From NCBI RefSeq assembly GCF_004341885.1, contig NZ_SLVX01000003.1:124001-188000 (forward strand): a stretch of 64,000 bases of DNA. The letters are read 5' to 3'. Position 1 is the stretch's first letter. Each line of letters opens with the position of its first letter. Both the position numbers and the translations under genes were made by a program. A model generated the notes under the pieces. That model was not told the DNA's origin, made no database searches, and saw only the letters and a list, made by a program, of their open reading frames with translations. Shown here piece by piece: positions 47,115 to 57,989 of this stretch. Source of the stretch: Shinella granuli. Lineage in GTDB: Bacteria > Pseudomonadota > Alphaproteobacteria > Rhizobiales > Rhizobiaceae.

Positions 47115-47849
47115 ATGAGACCGAACCACGAGATCGTATCCCGAAAGGAATGGCTGACTGCCCGCAAAGCGCTGCTGGCGCTTGAAAAGGAGGAGACGAA
47201 GCTGCGCGACAAGGTGCGCGCCGAACGCCTCGCCCTGCCCTGGGTCAAGGTCGACAAGACCTATACCTTCGACACGCCCGATGGCGAGAAGACGTTGGCC
47301 GACCTGTTCGACGGCCGCAGCCAGCTCATCGTCTACCATTTCATGTATGGCCCCGACTGGGATGCCGGCTGCCCCGGCTGCTCCTTCATGGCGGACCATG
47401 TCGACGGCATGCTGCCGCATCTCAACAACCACGATGTCACGATGATCGCCGTCTCCCGCGCCCCGCTGGAGAAGCTTGAGGCCTACAGGAAGCGCATGGG
47501 CTGGAAATTCCCCTGGGTGTCCGCCTATGGCAGCGATTTCAATTTCGACTATCATGTCTCCTTCACGAAGGAGGAGCTGGCGAGCGGCAAGGTCATCTAC
47601 AATTACCGCGAGACGGACGCGGCCGATGCGCATGACGAGCTTCCCGGCCTCAGCGCCTTCTTCAAGGACGAGGACGGCACCGTCTACCATACCTATTCCG
47701 ACTATGCCCGCGGCGGCGAGGAGGCGCTCGGCACGCTGATGATCCTCGACCGCGCACCGAAGGGCCGCAACGAGACCGGCACGCTCAGCTTCGTCAAGCG
47801 CAAGGACGAATATGCAGGGACGCAGAAGACGTCATCCTGCTGCGACTGA
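47115..47849 (+). CDS. DUF899 family thioredoxin-like protein
   Basis: A 244-residue DUF899 protein with a thioredoxin-like fold (YHFMYGPDWDAGCPGCSFMADHVDG, then NHDVTMIAVSRAPLEKLEAY) and a C-terminal Cys pair (SSCCD). The GCPGC block recalls the CxxC of thioredoxins. Function is not established for the family; a redox role is inferred. The ATG at 47115 follows AGAGGAG, in preference to an in-frame start at 47064. It lies 81 bp after the MarR gene and 44 bp before a VOC gene, probably cotranscribed. Confidence 0.85.
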   Translation: MRPNHEIVSRKEWLTARKALLALEKEETKLRDKVRAERLALPWVKVDKTYTFDTPDGEKTLADLFDGRSQLIVYHFMYGPDWDAGCPGCSFMADHVDGMLPHLNNHDVTMIAVSRAPLEKLEAYRKRMGWKFPWVSAYGSDFNFDYHVSFTKEELASGKVIYNYRETDAADAHDELPGLSAFFKDEDGTVYHTYSDYARGGEEALGTLMILDRAPKGRNETGTLSFVKRKDEYAGTQKTSSCCD

Positions 47850-47893
47850 ACCCGCCGACCGAGAGAAGGCCAACCGAAAGAAGGGACGACCGC

Positions 47894-48670
47894 ATGCACA
47901 AGGACTATGGCACGTTCTGCTGGTATGAGCTCATGACGCCCGACGTGCCCGCCGCCGAGCGGTTCTATGCGTCGGTCGTCGGCTGGTCGACGCATGATTC
48001 CGGCATGGAGGGCATGGACTATACTCTCGCCTATGCCCGCGAGAGCCAGGTGGCCGGCCTGATGACGCTGCCGGCGGAGGCGGAAGGCATGCCGCCGATG
48101 TGGATGGGCTACATCTTCACCGACCGGATCGAGGAGACGCTGCGGGATATCGAGGCCAATGGCGGAAAGATCTGCCGCCAGCCGCAGGACATTCCCGGCA
48201 TCGGCCGCTTCGCCGTCGCGAGCGATCCGCACGGCGCCGTCTTCTCGCTCTTTTCCACCGAGGACGAAGGTCCCCAACAGCCCGGCATGATGACGCCCGG
48301 CCATATCGGCTGGAACGAGTTGATGGCCGGCGACCTCGACAGCGCCTGGGAATTCTATTCGAAAACCTTCGGCTGGACGAAGGATACGGCCGTCGACATG
48401 TCGGACGCCGGCATGGGCACATACCAGACCTTCGCCGTGCGCGGCGGCGACGCGATCGGCGGCATGATGACCAACCCGCCCGGCGCGCCCGCGCCGCCCT
48501 TCTGGGGCTATTATTTCGTCGTCGAAGGCCTCGATGCCGCCGGAAAGCGCGTGACGGACGGCGGCGGCCAGATCGTCATGGGGCCGATGGAAGTGCCCGG
48601 CGGCGCCTGGATCCTCAATTGCGTCGATCCCCAGGGCGCCTATTTCTCGCTGGTTTCGATGAGCCGCTGA
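47894..48670 (+). CDS. Two-domain VOC (glyoxalase-like) protein
   Basis: A 258-residue protein made of two VOC modules: residues about 5-120 (FCWYELMTPDVPAAERFYAS ... SDPHGAVFSLFS) and about 130-258 (HIGWNELMAGDLDSAWEFYS ... VDPQGAYFSLVS). The repeated W-x-E-L-M / F-Y pattern is typical of the CFP32/hydroxylase-like group. A detoxification or ring-cleavage role is possible but not shown. GAAGG lies 12 bp before the ATG. It is followed by a terminator. Confidence 0.87.
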   Translation: MHKDYGTFCWYELMTPDVPAAERFYASVVGWSTHDSGMEGMDYTLAYARESQVAGLMTLPAEAEGMPPMWMGYIFTDRIEETLRDIEANGGKICRQPQDIPGIGRFAVASDPHGAVFSLFSTEDEGPQQPGMMTPGHIGWNELMAGDLDSAWEFYSKTFGWTKDTAVDMSDAGMGTYQTFAVRGGDAIGGMMTNPPGAPAPPFWGYYFVVEGLDAAGKRVTDGGGQIVMGPMEVPGGAWILNCVDPQGAYFSLVSMSR

Positions 48671-48683
48671 GCCTTGGCCACGC

Positions 48684-48708
48684 GGGGCGGCCCGGCCGCC
48701 CCGTCTTT
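48684..48708 (+). terminator. Terminator after the VOC gene
   Basis: GGGGCGG / CCGCCCC stem followed by GTCTTT; the T-run is short. Confidence 0.6.
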
Positions 48709-48851
48709 CCACAGCCTTCCGTCATGGAGTCGTCACGACGGGACGGTATGGATGGACTGTCAGAACCGGACAGGCTCCGGCCGCAGGATGCGCTTTCTGA
48801 CAGCCGATAGCGGCATGATCTGTAGCTGCGTATTCTTTCAGAAATCATCCT

Positions 48852-51098
48852 ATGCGTCTTTCCCTCAAGCTTTCGCTTGCAGCCCTGCTGCTGGCCGTCA
48901 TCGCCATTTCCGCGACCAGCGTCGCAAGCCTTACGCTGAGCGCCAGCCAGTCGGCCGCAGCCGCCGTGACGAAGCTGGAAACGCTCGCCGACGGCCGGCG
49001 CAACGAGCTGGCGCAATATCTGCAATCGATCGTCAAGGAGACGCGCGACCTCGCTGGCCAGAAAGTGGTCGCCAAGGCGCTCGACGACCTGTCCGGTGCG
49101 TTCGGCGGCATCGAGGGCGACCGCACGGGTGAACTGCACCGCCGCTACGGCGGCAAGGCCGATCTCAAATCCGCCGAGGTCGACACGTTCGACCAGTTGC
49201 ACGGCCGCTACCATGGCTTCTTCCAGCGCAATGCCGAAACACTTGGTTTTGACGACATGCTGCTGGTCAATCTCAGCGGCGACGTGGTCTATTCCCTGAA
49301 GAAACACGGCGATTTCGGCAGCAATGTCGTGAACGACCCGGCGCTCAAGGATACCGGCCTCGCCAGGGTGTTTGCGGAGGCTGCGCCCGGCACGGACACG
49401 GCCATCGTCTCCTTCGGCGATTTCGAGGCTTACGCCCCTGCCGACCGCGCCACCGCCTTCCTGGCCGCCCCGGTCTCCTCCGTCGCCGGCAAGATCGGCG
49501 TGCTCGTGGTCGCGCTGCCGACCGAGCGCATCACCGCAAAGCTGAACAATCCGGTCGGCCTTGGCGAAACCGGTGAGGCCATGCTGCTGAACGCGGAAGG
49601 CGACCTCCTCACCCGCCCCTCGCATGGCGTGGACGCCGACGTGTTCGCCATGCGCATCGCTCCGGATCTTCTGACGGCCGCCGATGGCGCGGCGATCGCC
49701 AGTGCGACCCTGCCCGATCACCGCGGCCACGAGGCGAAACTCGCCGCCGCGCGCTTCGATTTCCTCGGCCGCACCTGGACGGTTGCCGCGGTCATGGCCT
49801 CCAGCGAGGTCTTTGCCGGCCTCAACCGCCTCATCAACTGGACCCTGCTGATCTCGTTCGGCGTGCTCGCCGTCACGGCGGCCGTCGGCTTCCTCTTCGC
49901 CAGCCGTCTTTCGCGCCCGATCACCGCCCTCGTTTCCGACATGAACCGCCTGGCGGGCGGCGACACGACCATCGCCTGCAACGGCAGGGACCGCCGCGAC
50001 GAGATCGGTGACATGGCGCGCTCCGTCGTCGTCTTCCGCGATGCGGCGATCGAAAAGGAACGCCTGCAACGGGAAACGGCGACGATGCGCGAGGACGCCG
50101 AAAGCGAACGCGCCGCGCGCGACGCCGCCAGGCAGGTGGAGGACGCCGAGACGGAAGCGGCCGTGCAGCACCTTGCCGAAGCGCTGCAGCACCTCGCCCG
50201 CGGCGACCTGACGCGGCGCATCGACAGGCCCTTCATCGCCGCGCTCGATCGCATCCGCACGGATTACAACGCCTCCATCGAACGGCTCGCCGAAGCCATG
50301 ACCACGGTGCGCGTCAACACGCACCGCATCCGTGACGATTCCGGCGAGATGCAGGAAGCGCTGATGCAGCTTTCCACCCGCACCGAGCGCCAGGCCGCCT
50401 CGCTCGGCGAGGCCGCGACGGCGCTTGCCGAGATGACGCAGGCCGTGCAATCCGCCGCCGAGCGCACGACGGTCGCCGAACGCCTTGCTTCCGACACCAA
50501 GAAGAGTTCGGCCGCCTCCGAGCAGGTCGTCGACAACGTCGTCGGCGCCATCGGCAAGATCGAGACCTCCTCGCACGAAATCGGAAACATCATCGGCGTC
50601 ATCGACGACATCGCTTTCCAGACGAACCTCCTGGCGCTGAACGCCGGCGTGGAGGCCGCCCGTGCCGGCGAAGCCGGCAAGGGCTTTGCCGTCGTCGCCC
50701 AGGAAGTGCGGGAGCTTGCCCAGCGCACTGCGAGCGCCGCCCGCGAAGTGAAGGCGCTGATCACCAAATCCGCCGACGAGGTGGCGCGCGGGGCGGGCCT
50801 CGTGCGCGAGACCGGCAGCGTGCTGCGCGACATCGCCGGCAAGGTCCATGCGATCGACGCCGAGATCAAGGAGATCGCCCGCGCCGCCCGCGATCAGTCC
50901 ACCGGCATCCACGAGATCAACACGACGATCCGCCAGCTCGACACGGTCACGCAGCAGAACGCCGCGATGGTCGAGGAAAGCAGCGCCGTAACCCACCGTC
51001 TCACGGATGAATCGGCGACGCTCGCCCGCTTGGTCGGCCAGTTCGAGATCCCGCACGAGACGCCGGCGGCACCGCCGCTGCTCCAACGCATCGCCTGA
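48852..51098 (+). CDS. Methyl-accepting chemotaxis protein
   Basis: A 748-residue chemoreceptor. It has an N-terminal membrane helix (about residues 8-30), a periplasmic sensor of roughly 290 residues, and a second membrane helix (about 325-347). A HAMP domain follows (about 348-400), then a long coiled-coil signalling domain with the hairpin tip [26 protein letters not shown] at about 580-606. The signalling core contains the usual Glu/Gln methylation-type segments. The C-terminus (PLLQRIA) is not the CheR-binding pentapeptide. No che genes are nearby, so this is a lone receptor whose ligand is unknown. Confidence 0.92.
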   Translation: MRLSLKLSLAALLLAVIAISATSVASLTLSASQSAAAAVTKLETLADGRRNELAQYLQSIVKETRDLAGQKVVAKALDDLSGAFGGIEGDRTGELHRRYGGKADLKSAEVDTFDQLHGRYHGFFQRNAETLGFDDMLLVNLSGDVVYSLKKHGDFGSNVVNDPALKDTGLARVFAEAAPGTDTAIVSFGDFEAYAPADRATAFLAAPVSSVAGKIGVLVVALPTERITAKLNNPVGLGETGEAMLLNAEGDLLTRPSHGVDADVFAMRIAPDLLTAADGAAIASATLPDHRGHEAKLAAARFDFLGRTWTVAAVMASSEVFAGLNRLINWTLLISFGVLAVTAAVGFLFASRLSRPITALVSDMNRLAGGDTTIACNGRDRRDEIGDMARSVVVFRDAAIEKERLQRETATMREDAESERAARDAARQVEDAETEAAVQHLAEALQHLARGDLTRRIDRPFIAALDRIRTDYNASIERLAEAMTTVRVNTHRIRDDSGEMQEALMQLSTRTERQAASLGEAATALAEMTQAVQSAAERTTVAERLASDTKKSSAASEQVVDNVVGAIGKIETSSHEIGNIIGVIDDIAFQTNLLALNAGVEAARAGEAGKGFAVVAQEVRELAQRTASAAREVKALITKSADEVARGAGLVRETGSVLRDIAGKVHAIDAEIKEIARAARDQSTGIHEINTTIRQLDTVTQQNAAMVEESSAVTHRLTDESATLARLVGQFEIPHETPAAPPLLQRIA

Positions 51099-51202
51099 GC
51101 AGCCGGAAGCGCGCGCCATTCCCGCTTGCAATCTCTCTTCGCATTGCACAAACTCCCCGCGATGGCGGCAGAAGACCGTCACCGAGGGGAAAAAGAGAGC
51201 GC

Positions 51203-54200
51203 ATGTCGATCAAGGCCGGTATCTACCACCTCACCCATTACAAATACGACAATCCGGTCCGTCTCGGACCCCAGATCATCCGGCTGAAGCCGGCGGCGCA
51301 TTCCAAGACCAAGGTCATCAGCCATTCGCTGAAGGTCTCGCCGGAAAACCACTTCGTGAACCTCCAGCAGGATCCCTACGGCAACTACCTCGCCCGCTAC
51401 GTCTTCCCCGATCCGGTCACGGAACTGAAGATCGAGGTCGACCTCGTCGCCGACATGACGGTCTACAATCCGTTCGACTTCTTCGTGGAGGAGGAGGCGG
51501 AACACTGGCCCTTCGACTATCCGGAGGACCTGCGCGAAGACCTGAAGATCTACCGCACCCCCGAGCCGATGGGGCCTGAACTGGAAGCCTTCATGGCGAG
51601 CGTCGACCGCTCGCGCCAGCGCACGGTGGACATGGTCGTCGGCCTGAATGCGCGTCTCCAGCAGCAGGTGGGCTACGTCATCCGCATGGAGCCGGGCGTG
51701 CAGACGCCGGAGGAGACGCTAACGACCGCAAGGGGCTCCTGCCGCGATTCGAGCTGGCTGCTCGTGCAGATCCTGCGCAATCTCGGCTTTGCCGCCCGAT
51801 TCGTCTCCGGCTATCTCATCCAGTTGACGCCGGACCTGAAGGCGCTCGACGGCCCCTCCGGCACGGAGGTCGATTTCACGGACCTGCATGCCTGGTGCGA
51901 GGTCTATATCCCCGGCGCCGGCTGGATCGGCCTCGACCCGACCTCGGGCCTTTTGACCGGCGAAAGCCACATCCCGCTCGCCGCCACCCCGCACTACCGC
52001 AACGCCGCGCCGATTTCCGGCGGTTATTTCGGTGAGGCGAATACCGAGTTCGACTTCGCCATGACGGTGGATCGCGTCGCCGAGCATCCGCGCATCACCA
52101 AACCCTTTTCCGACGAGAGTTGGGAGGCGCTGAACGCGCTCGGCCACGAGGTGGATTCGGTCCTCGCCGCAAACGACGTCCGCCTCACCATGGGCGGCGA
52201 ACCGACCTTCGTCTCCATCGACGATTTCGAATCCGACGAATGGAACACCGCAGCCGTCGGCCCGACCAAACGAGAGAAGGCCGACCAGCTGATCCGTCGC
52301 CTGCGGCAGCGCTTCGCCCCCGGCGGCTTCCTGCATTACGGCCAGGGCAAATGGTATCCCGGCGAGAGCCTGCCGCGCTGGACCTTCTCGCTCTACTGGC
52401 GCCGTGACGGTCGGCCCATCTGGCAGAATCCGGATCTGATCGCCGAAGAAGGCAGTGATGCGGATGTCGGGGAGGCCGATGCCAAGGCCGTACTGACCGG
52501 CATCGCCGAGGAACTCGGCGTCGAACCGGACATGGTGCAGCCGGCCTATGAAGACCCCGCCGAGTGGATCATCAAGGAAGGCAATCTTCCCGAAAATGTC
52601 GATCCGTCGAACTCGAAGCTCGAAGATCCGGAGGAACGCAGCCGCATCGCCCGCGTCTTCGAACGCGGCCTCACCACGCCGACCGGCCATATCCTGCCGG
52701 TCCAGGCCTGGAACGCCCGCGCCGGCGGGCGGCGCTGGGTCAGCGAAAGATGGCGCACGCGCCGCGGCAAGATCTTCCTTGTTCCCGGCGACAGCCCCGT
52801 CGGCTACCGCCTGCCGCTCGGCGCCCTGCCCTATCTTCCGCCCTCCGGCTACCCCTACATCAACCCGGCCGACCCTTCCGAGAACAAGCCGCCGCTGCCG
52901 GATTATTCCGAACCCGGCCGCACGATGGCCGCGGCCTCGTTCCAGGCGAGCGAGGCCGGGCAGGACCGCGTCGAGCAGGTCCGCAGCGAAATCGTCGGCG
53001 CGGTGCGCACGGCGATGAGCGTCGAGGCGCGCGATGGCCGGCTCTCGATCTTCATGCCGCCCGTCGAGCGGGTCGAGGACTATCTCGACCTCGTGACCGC
53101 CGCCGAGCGGGCGGCCGACCGGCTCGGCCTGCCCGTCCATATCGAAGGCTACGCCCCGCCGCAGGACGAACGCCTCAACGTCATCCGCGTCGCGCCCGAT
53201 CCCGGCGTCATCGAGGTCAATATCCATCCCGCATCCGGCTGGCAGGATTGCGTCGACATCACCAGCGCCGTCTACGAGGAAGCGCGCCAGTCCCGCCTCG
53301 GCGCCGACAAGTTCATGATCGACGGCCGCCACACCGGCACCGGCGGCGGCAACCATGTGGTCGTCGGCGGCAGGAACCCGAACGACAGCCCGTTCCTGCG
53401 CCGTCCGGACCTCCTGAAGAGCCTCGTCCTGCACTGGCAGCGCCATCCCTCGCTCTCCTACCTCTTCTCCGGCCTCTTCATCGGCCCGACCAGCCAGGCC
53501 CCGCGCATCGACGAGGCCCGGCACGATTCGCTCTACGAGCTGGAGATCGCGCTCGCCCAGGTGCCTGCGCCGGGCGAGGGTGCGCCGCCGCTGCCCTGGC
53601 TCGTCGACCGGCTGTTCCGCAACCTTCTGACCGACGTCACCGGCAACACGCACCGTTCGGAAATCTGCATCGACAAGCTGTTTTCGCCGGACGGGCCGAC
53701 AGGCCGGCTCGGCCTCGTCGAATTCCGCGGCTTCGAAATGCCGCCGAACGCCCGCATGAGCCTGGCCCAGCAATTGCTGATCCGCGCACTCATCGCCCGG
53801 TTCTGGCTGAACCCGGCCAAGGGGAGCTTCGTGCGCTGGGGCACCACGCTGCACGACCGCTTCATGCTGCCGCACTATGTCTGGCAGGATTTTCTCGACG
53901 TCATCGCCGACCTCAAGGCGAACGGCTTCGACCTCCGGCCCGAATGGTTTTCCGCCCAGCTCGAATTCCGCTTCCCCTTCTGCGGGGAGGTCGAATACGA
54001 GGGCGCGAACCTTGAGGTGCGCCAGGCGCTGGAACCCTGGCATGTCATGGGCGAACAGGGCGCGATCGGCGGCACCGTGCGCTATGTCGATTCGTCCGTC
54101 GAACGGCTGCAGGTGAAGCTGGAGACGGTCAATCCGGAGCGCTACACCGTCGCCTGCAACGGCCGGCCCTTGCCGCTGAAGCAGACCGGCACGAAGGGCG

Positions 54201-54520
54201 TTTCCGTCGCGGGCGTGCGCTACAAGGCCTGGCAACCGGCCTCGGGCCTGCATCCGGTGCTGCCCGTCAACACACCGCTTACTTTCGACATTTATGATAC
54301 ATGGTCGCGGCGGGCGATCGGGGGCTGCATTTACCACGTTGCCCATCCGGGTGGACGCAACTATGACACCTTCCCGGTCAACGGCAACGAGGCCGAGGCG
54401 CGCCGGCTGGCGCGGTTCGAGCCCTGGGGGCACAGGACGGGTGGCTATACGCTGTGGCCGGAAACACCGTCGGCGGATTTCCCGCTGACGCTGGATCTGC
54501 GCCGGCCGCCCGGCATCTGA
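51203..54520 (+). CDS. Transglutaminase-like protein fused to DUF2126
   Basis: A large protein of 1105 residues. The N-terminus has a beta-rich and transglutaminase/cysteine-protease domain with the full triad: Cys180 in [10 protein letters not shown], His229 in DLHAWCEVY, Asp245 in IGLDPTSG. The remaining roughly 800 residues form the DUF2126 domain, with [19 protein letters not shown] and [14 protein letters not shown]. The His/Gly-rich block and the Glu-rich C-terminal part look like a nucleotide- or metal-binding amide-bond-forming domain. It is the first gene of a tight operon (next start about 21 bp later) with an ATP-grasp/alpha-E gene and a second transglutaminase gene. The family is widespread but poorly characterised. 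Confidence 0.88.
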   Translation: MSIKAGIYHLTHYKYDNPVRLGPQIIRLKPAAHSKTKVISHSLKVSPENHFVNLQQDPYGNYLARYVFPDPVTELKIEVDLVADMTVYNPFDFFVEEEAEHWPFDYPEDLREDLKIYRTPEPMGPELEAFMASVDRSRQRTVDMVVGLNARLQQQVGYVIRMEPGVQTPEETLTTARGSCRDSSWLLVQILRNLGFAARFVSGYLIQLTPDLKALDGPSGTEVDFTDLHAWCEVYIPGAGWIGLDPTSGLLTGESHIPLAATPHYRNAAPISGGYFGEANTEFDFAMTVDRVAEHPRITKPFSDESWEALNALGHEVDSVLAANDVRLTMGGEPTFVSIDDFESDEWNTAAVGPTKREKADQLIRRLRQRFAPGGFLHYGQGKWYPGESLPRWTFSLYWRRDGRPIWQNPDLIAEEGSDADVGEADAKAVLTGIAEELGVEPDMVQPAYEDPAEWIIKEGNLPENVDPSNSKLEDPEERSRIARVFERGLTTPTGHILPVQAWNARAGGRRWVSERWRTRRGKIFLVPGDSPVGYRLPLGALPYLPPSGYPYINPADPSENKPPLPDYSEPGRTMAAASFQASEAGQDRVEQVRSEIVGAVRTAMSVEARDGRLSIFMPPVERVEDYLDLVTAAERAADRLGLPVHIEGYAPPQDERLNVIRVAPDPGVIEVNIHPASGWQDCVDITSAVYEEARQSRLGADKFMIDGRHTGTGGGNHVVVGGRNPNDSPFLRRPDLLKSLVLHWQRHPSLSYLFSGLFIGPTSQAPRIDEARHDSLYELEIALAQVPAPGEGAPPLPWLVDRLFRNLLTDVTGNTHRSEICIDKLFSPDGPTGRLGLVEFRGFEMPPNARMSLAQQLLIRALIARFWLNPAKGSFVRWGTTLHDRFMLPHYVWQDFLDVIADLKANGFDLRPEWFSAQLEFRFPFCGEVEYEGANLEVRQALEPWHVMGEQGAIGGTVRYVDSSVERLQVKLETVNPERYTVACNGRPLPLKQTGTKGVSVAGVRYKAWQPASGLHPVLPVNTPLTFDIYDTWSRRAIGGCIYHVAHPGGRNYDTFPVNGNEAEARRLARFEPWGHRTGGYTLWPETPSADFPLTLDLRRPPGI

Positions 54521-54541
54521 CCTCCGTTAGGAGTGAATGGA

Positions 54542-56938
54542 TTGAAGACCACGAGTGTGGAGGCGGAACGCAGGGCGGCCGAGGCGGCACACGCCTATGC
54601 CCCGCTTCCGGATGTGGCCGACGAGATGGTCGACACCGCGGGCGTGGTGCGCCCTGTCTGGCGGCATTTCCTGGACGCGCTCGGCCGCATGGACGAGGCG
54701 GACCTTGCCGGCCGCTTCGCCCGCGCCGACCGGTATCTGCGCGATGCCGGCGTCTTCTACCGCGCCTATGGCAAGGAGGCGGTCAGCGACCGTGCCTGGC
54801 CGCTCTCCCACATTCCCGTGCTGATCGACGAAGCGGAGTGGGAAAACCTCTCGCGCGGCCTCATCCAGCGCGCCGAACTGCTGGAAGCCGTCGTCGCCGA
54901 TATCTACGGCAAGAACGAGCTCGTCGCGAACGGCTTGCTCCCCCCTGCCCTCGTCGCCTCCAACAACGAGTTCCTCCGCCCGCTCGTCGGCGTGCATCCC
55001 GCCGGCCAGCATTTCCTGCATTTCGTCTCCTTCGAGATCGGCCGCGGGCCTGACGGCAACTGGTGGGTGCTTTCCGACCGCACGCAGGCTCCGTCCGGCG
55101 CCGGCTTCGCGCTGGAGAACCGCGTGGCGACGACCCGCGCCTTCTCCGACGTCTATGCGGAAACCCATGTCCACCGCCTCGCCGGTTTCTTCGGCGCCTT
55201 CCGCACCACGCTGCAGGCCAACAAGTCGGCCGAGGATCGCATCGCCGTCCTGACACCGGGCCTTGCCAACGAGACCTATTTCGAACACGCCTATATCGCC
55301 CGCTATCTCGGCTTCATGCTGCTGGAGGGCGAGGACCTGACGGTCGTCGGCGGCCGGGTCATGGTGCGCACCGTCGCCGGCCTCAAGCCCGTCGGCGTGC
55401 TCTGGCGGCGGCTCGACGCCGCCTTCGCCGACCCGCTGGAGCTGAACCAGAACTCCCATATCGGCACGCCCGGCATGGTGGAGGCGCTGCGCGCCGGCTC
55501 CGTCACCTTCGTGAACGCGCTCGGCGCCGGCATCGTCGAGACCCGTGCCTTCCTCGCCTTCCTGCCGAACATCTGTCGCCAGTTGCTCGGCGAGGACCAG
55601 CTCCTGCCGTCCGTGGCCACCTGGTGGTGCGGCCAGAAGAGCGAGCGGGAGCATGTCGCGGCCCATATCGAGCGCATGGTCATCGGCCCCGCCTATTCGA
55701 CCCGCCCCTTCTTCGACGACAACGAACAGTCCGTGCTCGGCTCCACCTTGCGCGACACCGCCAAGCAATCGATCGCCGAATGGCTGGCGAGCGATGGCGC
55801 CAAGCTGGTCGGCCAGGAAGCCGTCACCCTCTCCACGACGCCCGCCTTCGTGGACGGCAAGCTCGTGCCGCGGCCGATGTCGCTGCGCGTCTTCGCCGCC
55901 CGCACGCGCGACGGCTGGCAGATCATGCCCGGCGGCTTCGCCCGCATCGGCGCCGGCGACAATGTCGCGGCCATCGCCATGCAGAAGGGCGGCTCGGCCG
56001 CCGATGTCTGGATCGTCAGCCGGAAACCCGTCGAGCGCACCTCGCTGCTGCCCGCCGAAGAGGTCTTCACCCGCAACATGCCCGGCAGCCTGCCGAGCCG
56101 CGCGGCCGACAACCTCTTCTGGCTCGGCCGCTACATCGAGCGGGCGGAAGGCGCCTTGCGCATCCTGCGCGCCTGGCACGGCCGTTACGCCGAATATGCC
56201 AATCCCGGGCAGCCGCTGCTGAAGGACGTCACCGACTACCTGGAAGCGCTCGACATCGACACCTCGGAGGCCGTGCCGACAAGCCTCATCCGCAACATCG
56301 ACAGCGCGGTCTTCTCCGCCAGCAATATCCGCGACCGCTTCTCGCCGGATGGCTGGCTGGCGCTGAACGACCTGTCGAAGACAGCCCGCCGCTTCCATGT
56401 CAATGTCCAGGCCGGCGACGACGCGACGCGCGCCATGACCGTGCTGCTCCGCAAGCTCGCGGGCTTCGCCGGTCTCGTGCACGAGAACATGTACCGCTTC
56501 ACCGGCTGGCGTTTCCTCTCCATCGGCCGCTATCTCGAACGCGGCCTGCACATGACGCGCCTGCTCGGTCACATGTCCGGCGAGGATGCGCCCGACGGCG
56601 CGCTCGACATGCTGCTGGAGATCGGCGACAGCGTCATGACCCACCGCCGACGCTACAATGTCGCGACCGCGCGCCTGACGGTCACGGACCTCCTCGCGCT
56701 CGACCCGCTCAACCCGCGCTCGATCCTCTACCAGCTGAACGAGATCAAGAACGAGGTCGAGCAGTTGCCGAACGCCTATGCCAACGGCCAGATGTCACCC
56801 TTCTACCGCGAGGCGATGCGGCTGCATGCGGGGCTCGCGGTGATGACGCCGGAAACGATGACGGACGCGGTCTACAAGCGCTTCGAGACGGAACTCGAAA
56901 AGCTGTCCGACATTCTTGCACAGACCTATCTGAGCTGA
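54542..56938 (+). CDS. Circularly permuted ATP-grasp / alpha-E domain protein
   Basis: About 798 residues. The first part (about 20-480) corresponds to the circularly permuted ATP-grasp domains DUF404/DUF407, with IYGKNELVANGLLPPAL, HFVSFEIGRGPDGNWW, LEGEDLTVVGGRVMVRT and GGFARIG. The second part (about 500-798) is the alpha-helical alpha-E domain (DUF403), starting RAADNLFWLGRYIERAEGALR. ATP-grasp enzymes make carboxylate-amine bonds, which suggests peptide or amide formation. The likely start is TTG at 54542 with AGGAG 8 bp upstream; a GTG at 54533 in frame overlaps the ribosome site. It lies in the middle of the three-gene operon. Confidence 0.87.
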   Translation: MKTTSVEAERRAAEAAHAYAPLPDVADEMVDTAGVVRPVWRHFLDALGRMDEADLAGRFARADRYLRDAGVFYRAYGKEAVSDRAWPLSHIPVLIDEAEWENLSRGLIQRAELLEAVVADIYGKNELVANGLLPPALVASNNEFLRPLVGVHPAGQHFLHFVSFEIGRGPDGNWWVLSDRTQAPSGAGFALENRVATTRAFSDVYAETHVHRLAGFFGAFRTTLQANKSAEDRIAVLTPGLANETYFEHAYIARYLGFMLLEGEDLTVVGGRVMVRTVAGLKPVGVLWRRLDAAFADPLELNQNSHIGTPGMVEALRAGSVTFVNALGAGIVETRAFLAFLPNICRQLLGEDQLLPSVATWWCGQKSEREHVAAHIERMVIGPAYSTRPFFDDNEQSVLGSTLRDTAKQSIAEWLASDGAKLVGQEAVTLSTTPAFVDGKLVPRPMSLRVFAARTRDGWQIMPGGFARIGAGDNVAAIAMQKGGSAADVWIVSRKPVERTSLLPAEEVFTRNMPGSLPSRAADNLFWLGRYIERAEGALRILRAWHGRYAEYANPGQPLLKDVTDYLEALDIDTSEAVPTSLIRNIDSAVFSASNIRDRFSPDGWLALNDLSKTARRFHVNVQAGDDATRAMTVLLRKLAGFAGLVHENMYRFTGWRFLSIGRYLERGLHMTRLLGHMSGEDAPDGALDMLLEIGDSVMTHRRRYNVATARLTVTDLLALDPLNPRSILYQLNEIKNEVEQLPNAYANGQMSPFYREAMRLHAGLAVMTPETMTDAVYKRFETELEKLSDILAQTYLS

Positions 56939-56960
56939 GCGAGGGGGAGGCGCCGAAACC

Positions 56961-57848
56961 ATGCTCTACGACGTCAACCTCCATATCAGCTACCTCTACG
57001 ACACGCCGGTTTCCGGCGGCCGGCATATCGTACGCGTGCTGCCGCTGTCGATCGCCGGGCGCCAGCGGCTCGTCGCCGGCACGGTGGGCGTGACCCCCGG
57101 CCCCGGCGAACGGGTCGACCACACCGACTTCTTCGACAACCCGATGAGCGCCATCCTCTTCCGCAACGCGCATGAGCGGCTCGACATCCGCATGCAGGCG
57201 CGCGTGCATGTCGACATGCCGGAGCCCGCCGCCGACTTCTCCCCGCGCGTCACCGACCTGCCGGAGGATATCGCGAACTACTGGTCGCTCGATGCCGGCT
57301 CGCCGCACCATTATACCGGCCCGAGCCCGCGGCTGAAGGACTGCCCCGAGATCGCCGAATATGCCCGCTCCATCGTCAGGCCGGACATGACCATCCGCGC
57401 CATCGCGACGGCCGTCTGCGCGCGCATCCACAAGGATTTCACCTACGACCCGAAGGCGACGAATGTCGACACGACGCCGCGCGAGGCCTTCAAGCTGAAG
57501 CGCGGCGTCTGCCAGGATTTCACCCATGTGATGATCGTGGCGCTGAGGAGCCTCGGCATTCCCGCCGGCTATGTCAGCGGGTTCCTGCGCACCATCCCCC
57601 CGCCGGGCAAGGAGCGACTGGAAGGGGCGGACGCCATGCATGCCTGGGTGCGCTACTGGTGCGGCCGGGTGAACGGCTGGATGGAGCTCGACCCGACCAA
57701 CGACATCCCCGCCGGCACCGACCATATCGTCGTCGCCTACGGCCGCGACTATGCGGACGTTGCCCCCGTCATCGGCGTCCTGAAAGGCTACGGCCAGCAC
57801 AAGACGAACCAGGCCGTCGACGTCATCCCGGTGCGCCAGACGGCATGA
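56961..57848 (+). CDS. Transglutaminase-like cysteine hydrolase
   Basis: A 295-residue protein with an N-terminal beta domain (LHISYLYDTPVSGGRHIVRVLP) and a transglutaminase-fold catalytic domain: Cys184 in GVCQDFTHVM, His227 in MHAWVRYWC, Asp244 in ELDPTND. It lacks a signal peptide. In other bacteria such proteins accompany DUF2126 and ATP-grasp/alpha-E genes; the active site is of protease or amidase type, so it may trim or release a peptide product. It follows the ATP-grasp gene by 22 bp, with GAGGGGGAGG before the ATG. Confidence 0.9.
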   Translation: MLYDVNLHISYLYDTPVSGGRHIVRVLPLSIAGRQRLVAGTVGVTPGPGERVDHTDFFDNPMSAILFRNAHERLDIRMQARVHVDMPEPAADFSPRVTDLPEDIANYWSLDAGSPHHYTGPSPRLKDCPEIAEYARSIVRPDMTIRAIATAVCARIHKDFTYDPKATNVDTTPREAFKLKRGVCQDFTHVMIVALRSLGIPAGYVSGFLRTIPPPGKERLEGADAMHAWVRYWCGRVNGWMELDPTNDIPAGTDHIVVAYGRDYADVAPVIGVLKGYGQHKTNQAVDVIPVRQTA

Positions 57849-57989
57849 AATCCCGTTTGGAAACAGCCGCAAAGGCCGGTTTCTCAGGGTCTATGCAATT
57901 TTACGAAAACTATACCACGCGCCCGAACCGTTAAATAACACTTCGCTGCTAGGTTCCCCCCACATTATGAAGATGGTGGGTGAATTCTC

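Noticed and set aside
48615..54433. Very long minus-strand frames opposite the chemoreceptor and DUF2126 genes (855 and 904 codons), and similar ones at 6497-9259 and 54527-56644
   Set aside because: Same antisense effect of codon bias. No recognisable domain, no ribosome sites, and each overlaps a clear gene along its length.
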